The position numbers and the translations under genes are program-made. The notes beneath the pieces were generated by a model. That model was not told the DNA's origin. It ran no database searches and was given only the letters and a program-made list of their open reading frames with translations. Below, piece after piece: positions 20,633 through 28,629 of a stretch of DNA of 41,685 nucleotides. This stretch comes from a virus. The DNA lies in IMG/VR virus record IMGVR_UViG_3300034137_000060, positions 1 to 41,685 of that record; one strand, written 5' to 3'. How positions within the stretch are numbered: the first letter of the stretch is position 1; each line of letters begins with the position of its first letter.

Positions 20633-22328
20633 GGACCGAGCAACCCAATATGCGACCGAGGTCAATAGCGGCGCACGGATCGCCGGCCCGGACATTAGAA
20701 ACGCTTGCGCACGACACCTGAAGGATCTGAAAGAGGGCAAAAAGCGCGGGCTTGTCTGGGATGTAGAGGCGGCAACTAAAGCGATTCGGTATTACCGGAC
20801 CGTACTCAAGCTCAACGGTGGCGACTACGAAGGCAAGCCCTTCGAATTGCTGCCTTGGCAGTGCTTCATTGTTGGCAGCGTCTTTGGCTGGAAATCGGCA
20901 GACGGTTACCGCCGCTTTCGTGTCGCCTATGTCGAGACCGGCAAGGGTTCTGGAAAGTCACCACTGGCCGCTGGCGTTGCATTGTTCGGCCTGGTTGCCG
21001 ACGGCGAGGCCCGGGCTGAGATTTACGCGGCGGCGACGAAGAAAGATCAGGCCATGATCCTGTTCCGCGATGCGGTGGCCATGGTTCAGCAGTCTCCGGA
21101 ACTGTCCAAGCGGCTAACAACCAGCGGCACTGGCCAGAACATCTGGAACCTTGCCTATCTGAAGACCGGATCGTTCTTTCGCCCGATCAGTTCGGACGAC
21201 GGCCAATCCGGACCGCGCCCGCACATGGCGTTGATCGATGAGGTCCACGAACACAGAAACAACACGGTCGTGGAGATGATGCGCGCCGGCACTAAGAGCC
21301 GGAAGCAAGCGATGATTTTCATGATCACCAACAGCGGCTCCAACAAGCTTGGGCCGTGCTGGAGTTATCACGAATACGGCTCCCGGGTTGCTTCTGGCGA
21401 ACTGGTTGATGATGCATTTTTCTCTTTCATCTGCTCCCTGGATGAAGGCGATGACCCGATCCAGGATGAGGGCTGCTGGTTTAAGTCCAATCCGTCGCTG
21501 CAAGACGCAGATCTGCCCGGTATCAAGTACCTGCGAGAACAGGTAACCGAGGCTCGCGGCATGCCCAGTAAAGAGGCAATGGTTCGCCGCCTGAATTTCT
21601 GCCAGTGGACCGGCGCCGAATCACCGTGGATCAGCACCGATGTTTGGAAAGGTGCCGCGCTTGACTTCGATTGGAATGAATTGCGCGGCAGGCGGGCGTA
21701 TGCGGGGCTTGATTTGTCCAGCACCCAGGATCTTACCGGCTTGGTCTTCCTCGTCGAGCCGCTAAAACCGGGCGAGAAGTGGTTGCTGGTTCCTTTCGCC
21801 TGGCTCCCCGATGAGGGGCTCGCTCGCAAGGCAGAGCAGGACCGGGTGCCTTATGTCGAGTGGAAGGCGCGCTGCGTGCTTGAGACGACGCCAGGGCGAG
21901 CCATCAGCAAAAGGGTGATCCTTCAGCGGCTTTCCAAGCTGTGCAGCTTCTTCGAGGTTATCGCGGTCGCCTATGACCGCTGGCGCATTGAAGACCTCAT
22001 CGCCATGGCTAATGACGACGGCATAACCCTGCCGCCGATGATCCCTTTTGGCCAGGGTTACAAGGAAATGAGCCCGGCAGTTGAGCGGTTCGAAGAAATG
22101 TTGCTCAACAACGACTTGGCCCACCCGAACAACCCCGTCATGAACTGGTGCGCGAACAACGCGGTGACCACTTCGGACGACGCTGAAAACCGGAAGCCTT
22201 CGAAAGAGAAGGCTATCGGCAGGATTGACCTCATCGTCGCCGCAATCATGGCCGTGGGCATCGCAGCGAAAGAAGCTGACGCCGCTCCAGACGTAAATGA
22301 CTTTCTCGACAATATGGTGATCGCCTAA
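20592..22328 (+). CDS. terL: Terminase large subunit
   Basis: A 578-residue ATPase and nuclease that packages DNA into proheads. Walker A is TGKGSGKS (116-123) and Walker B MALIDEVH (212-219), followed by the coupling motif MITNSGSN (244-251). The nuclease domain begins AGLDLSSTQDLTGL with D374. The length is normal for the HK97 type. Its start lies inside terS, and its stop overlaps the portal start (TAATG). Confidence 0.95.
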   Translation: MTQKKTSSRSSSVEDRATQYATEVNSGARIAGPDIRNACARHLKDLKEGKKRGLVWDVEAATKAIRYYRTVLKLNGGDYEGKPFELLPWQCFIVGSVFGWKSADGYRRFRVAYVETGKGSGKSPLAAGVALFGLVADGEARAEIYAAATKKDQAMILFRDAVAMVQQSPELSKRLTTSGTGQNIWNLAYLKTGSFFRPISSDDGQSGPRPHMALIDEVHEHRNNTVVEMMRAGTKSRKQAMIFMITNSGSNKLGPCWSYHEYGSRVASGELVDDAFFSFICSLDEGDDPIQDEGCWFKSNPSLQDADLPGIKYLREQVTEARGMPSKEAMVRRLNFCQWTGAESPWISTDVWKGAALDFDWNELRGRRAYAGLDLSSTQDLTGLVFLVEPLKPGEKWLLVPFAWLPDEGLARKAEQDRVPYVEWKARCVLETTPGRAISKRVILQRLSKLCSFFEVIAVAYDRWRIEDLIAMANDDGITLPPMIPFGQGYKEMSPAVERFEEMLLNNDLAHPNNPVMNWCANNAVTTSDDAENRKPSKEKAIGRIDLIVAAIMAVGIAAKEADAAPDVNDFLDNMVIA

Positions 22329-23557
22329 TGGCAGACCTCAACGATTCTGGCTTCTGGCAGCGGTTCTGGAGCCGCTTCAGCGGCAGAACGCGCCTCGATG
22401 ATGGCGAGCGGGCCGTGCCTTTCGAATCACATACCACGCCGTCAGGTTCGGTAGTGGGCGCCGACTCATCGCTGAAACTGTCGGCGGTGTGGGCGTGCGT
22501 ACGACTCCGCGCGCAGACGGTCGCATCGCTGCCTTTGCATCTGCGTGGCGAAGACAAATCGCACGCCAAAGAGCATCCGCTGTACCGGCTGCTGCACTCT
22601 TCGCCGAACGCGGACATGACTGCAAGCGAATTCTGGGAGTCGCAGCTGGCATCTCTGGACCTTTGGGGCAATGCCTTTTCCCATATCGTCTGGATCGGCC
22701 GACGCGTGACGGCCCTGGTGCCGCTCAACCCTGAAAAGATGACTGTTCGCCGCACCAGTAGCGGGAAGCTGGTCTACGAATACACGAAGGGCGGCAACGT
22801 CAAAGAGTATGCCGAAGAGGAGATCCTTCATCTGAAGGGTTTCACGCTGGACGGCTTGATGGGCTTGTCTCCGATCCAGTTCGCCGCCGAAACACTGGGC
22901 GGTCTGATGGATGCGAACAAAGCGGCCACTCGCGAGTTCCAGAACGGCCTGAAGGTTGGCGGATTCTTGAAGACTGGCGTTGCAACGCTGGCCCAGGAAC
23001 AGCGTGATCGACTTCGCGCCGGACTGTCCACATTCGGTCTGCCGGAGAACGCAGGCAAATGGATGGTGCTTGAGGCGGGTATGGAGCCGGCATCTGCCCA
23101 GGGTATTCGCATCAATCCTGTCGACGCCCAGCTCCTTGAGTCTCGATATTTTGGCATTGAGGAAATCTGCCGCGCGTTCGGCGTGCCTCCTCAGCTTGTC
23201 GGCCACACAAACAAGGCGTCCAGCTGGGCTTCCAGCCTGGAGCAAACAAACATGGGGTTCCTGACCTACTCGTTGCGGCCAACGCTGGTGCGGATCGAGC
23301 AGGCCATCGCGAAAAAGCTGTTGCTTCCTGAAGAACGCGGTTTGTACCGCCCGAAATTCGCGGTCGAGGGCCTGCTCCGCGCCGATTCTGCCGCCCGGTC
23401 GAGCTTCTACTCCCAAATGCTGCAGAACGGGGTCATGAGCCGCAATGAAGTCCGGGCGCTTGAAGATTTCCCGCCTGTTGAGGGTGCAGATGCACTCACC
23501 GCGCAGCTGAACTTGACCACCATCGACAAGATCGGGGCTCCCGAGGAACCGAAATGA
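22328..23557 (+). CDS. Portal protein, HK97 family
   Basis: A 409-residue protein that would form the dodecameric ring at the capsid vertex through which DNA passes. KLSAVWACVRLRAQTVASLPL, then LHSSPNADMTASEFWE and FGVPPQLVGHTNKASSWASS are family hallmarks. The start ATG overlaps the terL stop, and the end overlaps the protease gene by four bases, giving the standard HK97 head order. Confidence 0.95.
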   Translation: MADLNDSGFWQRFWSRFSGRTRLDDGERAVPFESHTTPSGSVVGADSSLKLSAVWACVRLRAQTVASLPLHLRGEDKSHAKEHPLYRLLHSSPNADMTASEFWESQLASLDLWGNAFSHIVWIGRRVTALVPLNPEKMTVRRTSSGKLVYEYTKGGNVKEYAEEEILHLKGFTLDGLMGLSPIQFAAETLGGLMDANKAATREFQNGLKVGGFLKTGVATLAQEQRDRLRAGLSTFGLPENAGKWMVLEAGMEPASAQGIRINPVDAQLLESRYFGIEEICRAFGVPPQLVGHTNKASSWASSLEQTNMGFLTYSLRPTLVRIEQAIAKKLLLPEERGLYRPKFAVEGLLRADSAARSSFYSQMLQNGVMSRNEVRALEDFPPVEGADALTAQLNLTTIDKIGAPEEPK

Positions 23558-24213
23558 CTCATAAGACCCTGGATTTACATTTTGAAATCAAGGCTGTCAG
23601 CGATGACGGCCTTTTTTCTGGCTACGGTTCCGTGTTCGGCAACGTGGACGGCGGCGGCGACATCGTCCACGCGGGCGCCTTCACCAAGTCCATCAAGGAA
23701 TGGGAAGGCCGCAAGCGGATGCCACCGGTTCTCTGGAATCACGACCGGAACGAGCCAATCGGCGTCTACACGGCCCTTCGAGAGGACGAAAAGGGCCTTT
23801 ATGTCGAGGGCAAGCTGCTGGTCGGCGAGGTGCAGCGTGCTCGCGAGATCCACGCCCTTATGAAAGCCGGCGCCCTGGACGGCATGTCCATCGGTTACGG
23901 CGTGCGCGGGGCTGACCGGGACCGCGCAACTGGGGTGAGAAACCTCAAAGATCTGCGGCTTTTCGAAGTCAGCATCGTGACTTTCCCAATGAACGAAGCG
24001 GCGACTATCGATGCCGTGAAATCTGCACTGGAGGAGGGCTCGCTGCCCAGCCTCCCAGAATTTGAAAAGTTCCTGCGTGAGGCCGGCTTTTCGAAAACCC
24101 AGGCTGCCGCCGTCGCAAGTGGCGGCCTGGTCAAGTTGCTCCGGAGTGAGTCCGGCGACACCGAAGCGAACAAAACGCTAAGCGATGCGCTGGCGATTCT
24201 CAAATCAAATTAA
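23554..24213 (+). CDS. Prohead protease, HK97 family (S78)
   Basis: A 219-residue serine protease that matures the prohead by removing the delta domain of the capsid protein. FSGYGSVFGNVDGGGDIV is the N-terminal hallmark. H63 (LWNHDRNEPIG) and S112 (LDGMSIGY) are the expected catalytic residues. It lies directly upstream of the capsid gene. Confidence 0.95.
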   Translation: MTHKTLDLHFEIKAVSDDGLFSGYGSVFGNVDGGGDIVHAGAFTKSIKEWEGRKRMPPVLWNHDRNEPIGVYTALREDEKGLYVEGKLLVGEVQRAREIHALMKAGALDGMSIGYGVRGADRDRATGVRNLKDLRLFEVSIVTFPMNEAATIDAVKSALEEGSLPSLPEFEKFLREAGFSKTQAAAVASGGLVKLLRSESGDTEANKTLSDALAILKSN

Positions 24214-24225
24214 GGATTCACTCCC

Positions 24226-25419
24226 ATGGCTGACGAAAATCAACTCGTTGAACTGACCAACGAATTCAAAAAAGCGACCGATGAGGTCAAGAAGCTCGGC
24301 GAAGACATCACCGGCAAGATGGCCCACGGTGAAAAGGTCACCTCTGACCTGAAAGAGCAGGCTGACAACGCTCTGACCTTGATGAACGGCTTCAAAGCCC
24401 GCGTCGATGAACTGGAGCAGAAGTTGGCGCGCCACGGCGAGGACGATAATGATCAGGAGCAGAAAAGCTTCGGTCAGCAGTTCGTTGAGTCGCAAACCTT
24501 CAAGGGCCTGGCGGAATCCAGCTCGCAACGAGGTCGCGCCGACATGCAGTTCAAGGCCACCATCACTCTTGCTACCAGTGACGCTGCGGGCTCTGCCGGT
24601 GCAACGGTGGCAACTACCCGTTTGCCGGGTATCGTTGCTCAGCCTGACCGCCGCTTGACCGTTCGTGACTTGATCACGCCAGGTCGCATGGACGGCAACG
24701 CGCTGGAATATGTCCGCGAAACAGGCTTCACCAACGCAGCAGCCGCTGTAGCTGAAACTGCCAAGAAGCCGCAGTCCGACATCCAGTTCGATCTGATCAG
24801 CACGACCGCGAAAGTCATTGCGCACTACGTCAAAGCGTCCCGCCAGATTCTGTCGGATGCTCCGATGCTGGCAAGTTACATCGACGGCCGCCTGCGTTAT
24901 GGCCTGGTCTACAAAGAAGAGCAGCAGCTGCTGAACGGCGACGGTACCGGCCAGAACCTGTTGGGCATCGTGCCTCAAGCCACGGCTTTCGCTGCGCCGT
25001 TTGCTCTGGCTGGCGCCACCACCATGGATACGCTTCGCCTTGCGATGCTCCAGGCGGTGCTAGCAGAGTTCCCGGCTACAGGCCACGTTCTGAACCCTAT
25101 CGACTGGGCGCGCATCGAGCTGACCAAGGACAGCGAAGGTCGCTACATCATCGGCCAGCCCCAAGGCGTTGCATCTCCGACCATGTGGGGCCTACCGGTG
25201 GTTTCTACCCAGGCGATGGCTTCCGGCAAGTTCCTGACCGGTGCTTTCCGAATGGGCGCCCAGCTGTTTGATCGCTGGATGGCCCGCGTGGAAGTGGCTA
25301 CCGAGAACGAAGACGACTTCGTCAAGAACTTGGTAACCATCCTGGCAGAGGAGCGCCTTGCACTGGCCGTGTATCGCCCTGAAGCCTTCATCTACGGCAA
25401 TGTTGTTCCTGCCGTCTGA
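24226..25419 (+). CDS. Major capsid protein, HK97 fold
   Basis: A 397-residue shell protein. The first ~100 residues form the charged coiled-coil delta domain (LTNEFKKATDEVKKLGEDI) that would be removed by the protease. The fold follows with PDRRLTVRDLITPGRMD, AKVIAHYVKASRQILSDAPML and a C-terminal NLVTILAEERLALAVYRPEAF. AAGGA precedes the ATG. A perfect hairpin without U-tract follows at 25427-25448. Confidence 0.95.
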   Translation: MADENQLVELTNEFKKATDEVKKLGEDITGKMAHGEKVTSDLKEQADNALTLMNGFKARVDELEQKLARHGEDDNDQEQKSFGQQFVESQTFKGLAESSSQRGRADMQFKATITLATSDAAGSAGATVATTRLPGIVAQPDRRLTVRDLITPGRMDGNALEYVRETGFTNAAAAVAETAKKPQSDIQFDLISTTAKVIAHYVKASRQILSDAPMLASYIDGRLRYGLVYKEEQQLLNGDGTGQNLLGIVPQATAFAAPFALAGATTMDTLRLAMLQAVLAEFPATGHVLNPIDWARIELTKDSEGRYIIGQPQGVASPTMWGLPVVSTQAMASGKFLTGAFRMGAQLFDRWMARVEVATENEDDFVKNLVTILAEERLALAVYRPEAFIYGNVVPAV

Positions 25420-25426
25420 TCAAGCC

Positions 25427-25448
25427 GGGGCTGGGTAAAACCAGCCCC
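25427..25448 (+). other. Hairpin behind the capsid gene
   Basis: GGGGCTGG (25427-25434) pairs with CCAGCCCC (25441-25448) around GTAAAA. No T-run follows, so it is more likely to stabilise or process the mRNA than to terminate it. The Shine-Dalgarno of the next gene (GAGGTG) starts four bases later. Confidence 0.5.
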
Positions 25449-25461
25449 CACGAGGTGAATC

Positions 25462-25650
25462 ATGAGTCAGAAAGCGATTTATACCGTTGACAGGCAGCAC
25501 CTGGGCGACCGGATGTATATGCCTGGCGATGACCGCGAGCTCGATCCGAACGAAGCCAAGCGTCTGGTCGAGCTGGGCGTCCTGATCGAGAAGAAGGCAG
25601 AGCCAAAAGCCTCGAACAAGTCCTTGAAGGGCGCACCCGAGAACAAATAA
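25462..25650 (+). CDS. Small head-region protein
   Basis: A 62-residue protein (AIYTVDRQHLGDRMYMPGDD, then AKRLVELGVLIEKK). Similar short proteins with MPGDxR and a hydrophobic heptad lie next to HK97-type head genes, role unknown. The gene at 26325-26504 has the same plan (MPGDEF...ADLIARR...), so the two may be distant paralogs. A basic Lys/Ala tail follows. Confidence 0.65.
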   Translation: MSQKAIYTVDRQHLGDRMYMPGDDRELDPNEAKRLVELGVLIEKKAEPKASNKSLKGAPENK

Positions 25651-25992
25651 ATGAGCCTGATCGCTATCGAAGACGCAATGCTCCATGTCCGAGCGGAGGA
25701 AGCCGACCGGCATCTCGTCCAGCTGTACTTGGACGCGGCAGAAGACAGCGCGGTGCGTTTCATGGGGCGCAGCGTCTACCCAGATCAGGCGGCCCTGGAC
25801 GCGGATGTTACAGCTGAGCTGGCCGGCGAAAACCCGATTGTGGTGAACCCGTCCATAACCGCTGCCTGCCTTCTGCTTGCTGGTCATCTCTACGCAAACC
25901 GCGAAGACGTGGCCACCGGCGTCAGCGTTACTCAAATGCCGATGGGCTCCACGTTCCTGCTCACGCCTTACCGCGCAAATATGGGGGTTTGA
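25651..25992 (+). CDS. Head-tail connector, HK97 gp6-like
   Basis: A 113-residue protein of the adaptor family that binds under the portal. The helical start (IAIEDAMLHVRAEEADRHLVQLYLDAAEDSA) and PSITAACLLLAGHLYANREDV are typical of gp6/gp15-like proteins. It begins directly after the stop of the preceding gene, in the expected position between capsid and head-closure genes. Confidence 0.8.
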   Translation: MSLIAIEDAMLHVRAEEADRHLVQLYLDAAEDSAVRFMGRSVYPDQAALDADVTAELAGENPIVVNPSITAACLLLAGHLYANREDVATGVSVTQMPMGSTFLLTPYRANMGV

Positions 25993-25993
25993 T

Positions 25994-26314
25994 ATGAGGG
26001 CTGGGCCACTGCGTAACCATTGTTCGCTTCAGTCTGAGCAGCGCGTCTCCGACGGTGGCGGCGGCTATTCAAAAGGCTGGGTAGAGCTGAGAAAAATCTG
26101 GGCAGCGATTGAAACACCTGGTGGGCGCGCCGCCGTAATAGCCCAGCAAGTGAAAACTCTGGTCACTGCCGAGATTCTGGTTCGCCCAGCAGCTGACCTG
26201 GTGGCGGGGCGCAGGATTGTTCATTCCGGCACCACGTACCTGATCGAAGCCGCACTCCCCGACAACAAGCACTCCATGCTTCGGCTGGTGTGCTCCAGCG
26301 TTCCAAACCCTTGA
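25994..26314 (+). CDS. Head closure / head-tail joining protein
   Basis: A 106-residue protein of the SPP1 gp16/HK97-type joining family. Residues about 23-50 (GGYSKGWVELRKIWAAIE) and the C-terminal GRRIVHSGTTYLIEAALPDN fit the beta-barrel family. The start at 25994 is one base after the upstream stop. It would seal the capsid and bind the tail. Confidence 0.75.
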   Translation: MRAGPLRNHCSLQSEQRVSDGGGGYSKGWVELRKIWAAIETPGGRAAVIAQQVKTLVTAEILVRPAADLVAGRRIVHSGTTYLIEAALPDNKHSMLRLVCSSVPNP

Positions 26315-26324
26315 GGTGTTCACC

Positions 26325-26504
26325 ATGAAAATTCGAGCATTGTCCCGTTTGTCCGGGCCGACTGGCGTCCAGATGCCAGGCGACGAGTTCATCGTTGACG
26401 CGGCCACCGGTGCCGATCTGATCGCGCGCCGCGCAGCAGAAGAAGTCATGCCAGAACCGGCCGAGCCGGTGGCCGACAAGAAACCAGCGAAGAAGAAGGC
26501 CTGA
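26325..26504 (+). CDS. Small head-tail region protein
   Basis: A 59-residue protein (MKIRALSRLSGPTGVQMPGDEF...), preceded by GAGGTG. It resembles the 25462-25650 product in its MPGD motif, hydrophobic middle and Pro/Lys-rich tail (EPVADKKPAKKKA). Its function is unknown; position implies a small structural or assembly role. Confidence 0.6.
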   Translation: MKIRALSRLSGPTGVQMPGDEFIVDAATGADLIARRAAEEVMPEPAEPVADKKPAKKKA

Positions 26505-26506
26505 TC

Positions 26507-26941
26507 GTGGCCCGGCGCTCAAGCGTGCAGGGCAACTTCAAGTTGCGCGGGCTGCTGCGCCGGATCGGCAACCAGATGGAAAGCGATTTGCGTCCGGCGA
26601 TGGTCCAGGCCGCAAACCTGGTGCTTGCCACTCAGCAGCGCTTGATTCCACGCGACCCAAGTTCTTCGGAGCACATCGAGGATGAGCTTGAGGCGTTTGT
26701 CTCGAAAAGCGGCCTGGATGCGCAAATCGGTATTCGCGGGAAGAAAGATAATCGGAAGTTCTTCTACGGGCGATTCCTTGAATACGGCACGAAGCAGTAC
26801 ACCCGGGGCGACAGCACTGTCGCTGCTCGGCCTGCGCATCCATGGCTTCGCCCTTCGTACGACATGAACCGCGAGCAGATTGTCGACCTGATCACCAAGG
26901 CGATTGCCTCAACCTTGCGCAAGGCTGCGGAGGCCAAATGA
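26507..26941 (+). CDS. HK97 gp10-like tail completion protein
   Basis: A 144-residue protein with the gp10 signature: KLRGLLRRIGNQM, VLATQQRLIPRDPS and RFLEYGTKQYTRGDSTVAARPAHPWLRP. This family helps finish the tail and join it to the head. It uses a GTG start two bases after the upstream stop. The end overlaps the next gene by four bases. Confidence 0.85.
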   Translation: MARRSSVQGNFKLRGLLRRIGNQMESDLRPAMVQAANLVLATQQRLIPRDPSSSEHIEDELEAFVSKSGLDAQIGIRGKKDNRKFFYGRFLEYGTKQYTRGDSTVAARPAHPWLRPSYDMNREQIVDLITKAIASTLRKAAEAK

Positions 26942-27324
26942 GCGATCCAAGCTGGGCATTGCAAGTGGCTCTGTTTCAGCGCCTGTCAGCGGCCCTGACA
27001 GTGCCCGTGTTTGACGCTGTAGAGAGTGGCACGCCATACCCCTACGTGACGCTGGATTACGAGGCCGTAGACAACACCTCGCCGATCTCGGGCAAAAAGC
27101 GCGAAACCCGTTTTTTCTACCTAAGCGTCTGGAGCGACCACCAAGGCCAGGCCGAAGTGAAACGCATCAATGCGGAGATTGCTGAAGCCCTGGACGAAGT
27201 GAAACTGCCGCTCAGCACCGGCAACGCGGTATCGATCCGTGTCATCCGTACAGAATCAAACCGGGAGCCTGACGGAATCACCTACATGGGCTCCGTCACG
27301 CTGCGCATCATCACCCAACACTAA
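26938..27324 (+). CDS. DUF3168-type tail completion protein
   Basis: A 128-residue protein: SWALQVALFQRLSAALTVPVFDAV, TPYPYVTLD and RFFYLSVWSDHQGQAEVKRI are typical of the DUF3168/gp17-like family that caps the tail tube. The ATG overlaps the stop of the gp10-like gene. It lies just upstream of the tail tube gene, as in other siphoviruses. Confidence 0.85.
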   Translation: MSDPSWALQVALFQRLSAALTVPVFDAVESGTPYPYVTLDYEAVDNTSPISGKKRETRFFYLSVWSDHQGQAEVKRINAEIAEALDEVKLPLSTGNAVSIRVIRTESNREPDGITYMGSVTLRIITQH

Positions 27325-27380
27325 TTTCCGCCACTCCGGCCGCACTGCGGCTACATCACCTGTCCTCAGGAGGACTACCC

Positions 27381-27854
27381 ATGCCTGTTAATACCGCTGC
27401 CGGTACGCGACTTTCCATTGGTCCGCGTCTCTCGGCAAAACTCCCGGCGCTGGATTCCGCCGCGATCACGCTGCTGGCTGGCCTCACCTACATCGAGGTA
27501 GGCGAGCTGGAAAACATCGGCGACTACGGTGACGAAGTTGGCGACGTGACGTTCTCGGCCCTGGCCGACTCGCGCACCCGTCACTTGAAAGGCCTGGCTG
27601 ACGCCGGTTCGGTCGAGCTGGCTATTGGCTTCGACGCTGGTGACGCTGGCCAGTTGGCTCTGGTCGCTGCACAAAAAGACCGCTCCCAGTTCGATTACCC
27701 GGTGAAAGTCGAGTACGTCGACGGCTTGATCGACTACTTCGCCGTCAAGGTCATGAGCTCCCGCAAAGGCGTGGGCGGTGCCGAAGACGTGATCAAGCGC
27801 AACGTGACCGTGGGTATCAACTCCGGGATCTACGAAGTGCCTGTCGCGCCTTGA
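27381..27854 (+). CDS. Major tail tube protein
   Basis: A 157-residue protein that would form the tail tube. GTRLSIGPRLSAKL, FSALADSRTRHLKGLADAG and FDYPVKVEYVDGLIDYF match the small tail-tube family of Gram-negative siphoviruses. AGGAGG precedes the ATG. It is followed by the chaperone pair and tape measure gene in the usual order. Confidence 0.85.
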   Translation: MPVNTAAGTRLSIGPRLSAKLPALDSAAITLLAGLTYIEVGELENIGDYGDEVGDVTFSALADSRTRHLKGLADAGSVELAIGFDAGDAGQLALVAAQKDRSQFDYPVKVEYVDGLIDYFAVKVMSSRKGVGGAEDVIKRNVTVGINSGIYEVPVAP

Positions 27855-27929
27855 TTCGCTGATTGCTTCACTGCGCGGCCGCCTGGCTGCGCAGCTTTTC
27901 TCCCTTTTTAATTGCAGGAATACCCCAAC

Positions 27930-28301
27930 ATGTCCAAGACCAACTACGGCACCGTTGACGTTGAAGTCGGCACCGAGATCTACACCCTGAGTTTCAACCT
28001 GAAAGCCGTGCGCGCTGTTGAGCGTTTCTTCGGTGGCATTTCCCCAGCGTTGCAGGAACTGCAAAAGCTACAACTGGGCGCGGCCGCCCGAGTCATCATT
28101 GCTGGCGCAAACCTGACGCTGAAGCCGAAGGAAGTCGAAGCGCTGGAAGAAGAAATCTATGACTTCGGCATCGGTGAGGTGACGCCTTCCCTGGTCAACT
28201 ACGTCTTGACGCTCCTGAACCCTGCCGCGAAAAGTGCAGAGGATCTGGCCGCCGCAGACGCTGAGGCTGCTGAAGCGGCGACGAAAACCCCAAAAAAGTA
28301 A
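27930..28301 (+). CDS. Tail assembly chaperone, short form (G-like)
   Basis: A 123-residue GTA gp11/lambda G-like chaperone that binds the tape measure protein before tail polymerisation. DVEVGTEIYTLSFNLKAVRAVERFFGG is typical. The last codons are CCA AAA AAG TAA; the embedded A AAA AAG is a classic -1 slippery heptamer right before the stop. Shifting into the -1 frame gives the longer GT form. The tail is Ala/Glu-rich. Confidence 0.85.
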   Translation: MSKTNYGTVDVEVGTEIYTLSFNLKAVRAVERFFGGISPALQELQKLQLGAAARVIIAGANLTLKPKEVEALEEEIYDFGIGEVTPSLVNYVLTLLNPAAKSAEDLAAADAEAAEAATKTPKK

Positions 28302-28564
28302 AGCCTGACGCCAATCGGAGCTATGTCGATGAGGTATACGGCATAGCTACCGGCTGGCTGGGCTGGTCTGACAGCGAGGCATGGACGGCCTCGGTGCCAT
28401 CGATCTTCTTGGCATGGGAAGCGAAAAAGGTATTTCTCGAAATGACCAACCCCAATGGCCCACCGAAGAAGAAGCCGAGCAAGGAAATGGCCGCCAAAGA
28501 GGCGCGCATGGGTTTCCGGGCGGCCGCAATGAATCGACCGCAGGACAGCGCGGCGTCGCCATGA
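27930..28564 (+). CDS. Tail assembly chaperone, frameshifted long form (GT-like)
   Basis: A -1 shift on A AAA AAG (28292-28298) re-reads the G at 28298 and opens 88 codons to TGA at 28562-28564, giving about 211 residues. The extension begins VKPDANRSYVDEVYGIA and includes YGIATGWLGWSDSEAWTA and a basic tail (PPKKKPSKEM). A possible stimulator lies downstream: AGCTATG (28319-28325) with CATAGCT (28342-28348), extendable by CGG/CCG. The extension region has no good start of its own in this frame, which supports frameshifting. Confidence 0.8.
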
Positions 28565-28588
28565 CGCTGCGAACAAATTTGTGATCAG

Positions 28589-28612
28589 CCGCCCATTGAG
28601 GCGGTTTTTTTT
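28589..28612 (+). terminator. Terminator before the tape measure gene
   Basis: CCGCC (28589-28593) pairs with GGCGG (28600-28604), then eight Ts. It is followed after a few bases by CGGAGA and the ATG of the tape measure gene. A strong terminator inside the tail operon implies read-through by an antiterminated polymerase. Confidence 0.75.
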
Positions 28613-28629
28613 CGCCCGGAGAATCGTTT

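Noticed and set aside
22466-23416. 316-codon minus-strand ORF opposite the portal gene
   Set aside because: It is an antisense shadow of a strongly supported portal gene in GC-rich DNA.
27375-28064. 229-codon minus-strand ORF opposite the tail tube gene
   Set aside because: It is the shadow of the tail tube and chaperone genes, which are clear homologs on the plus strand.
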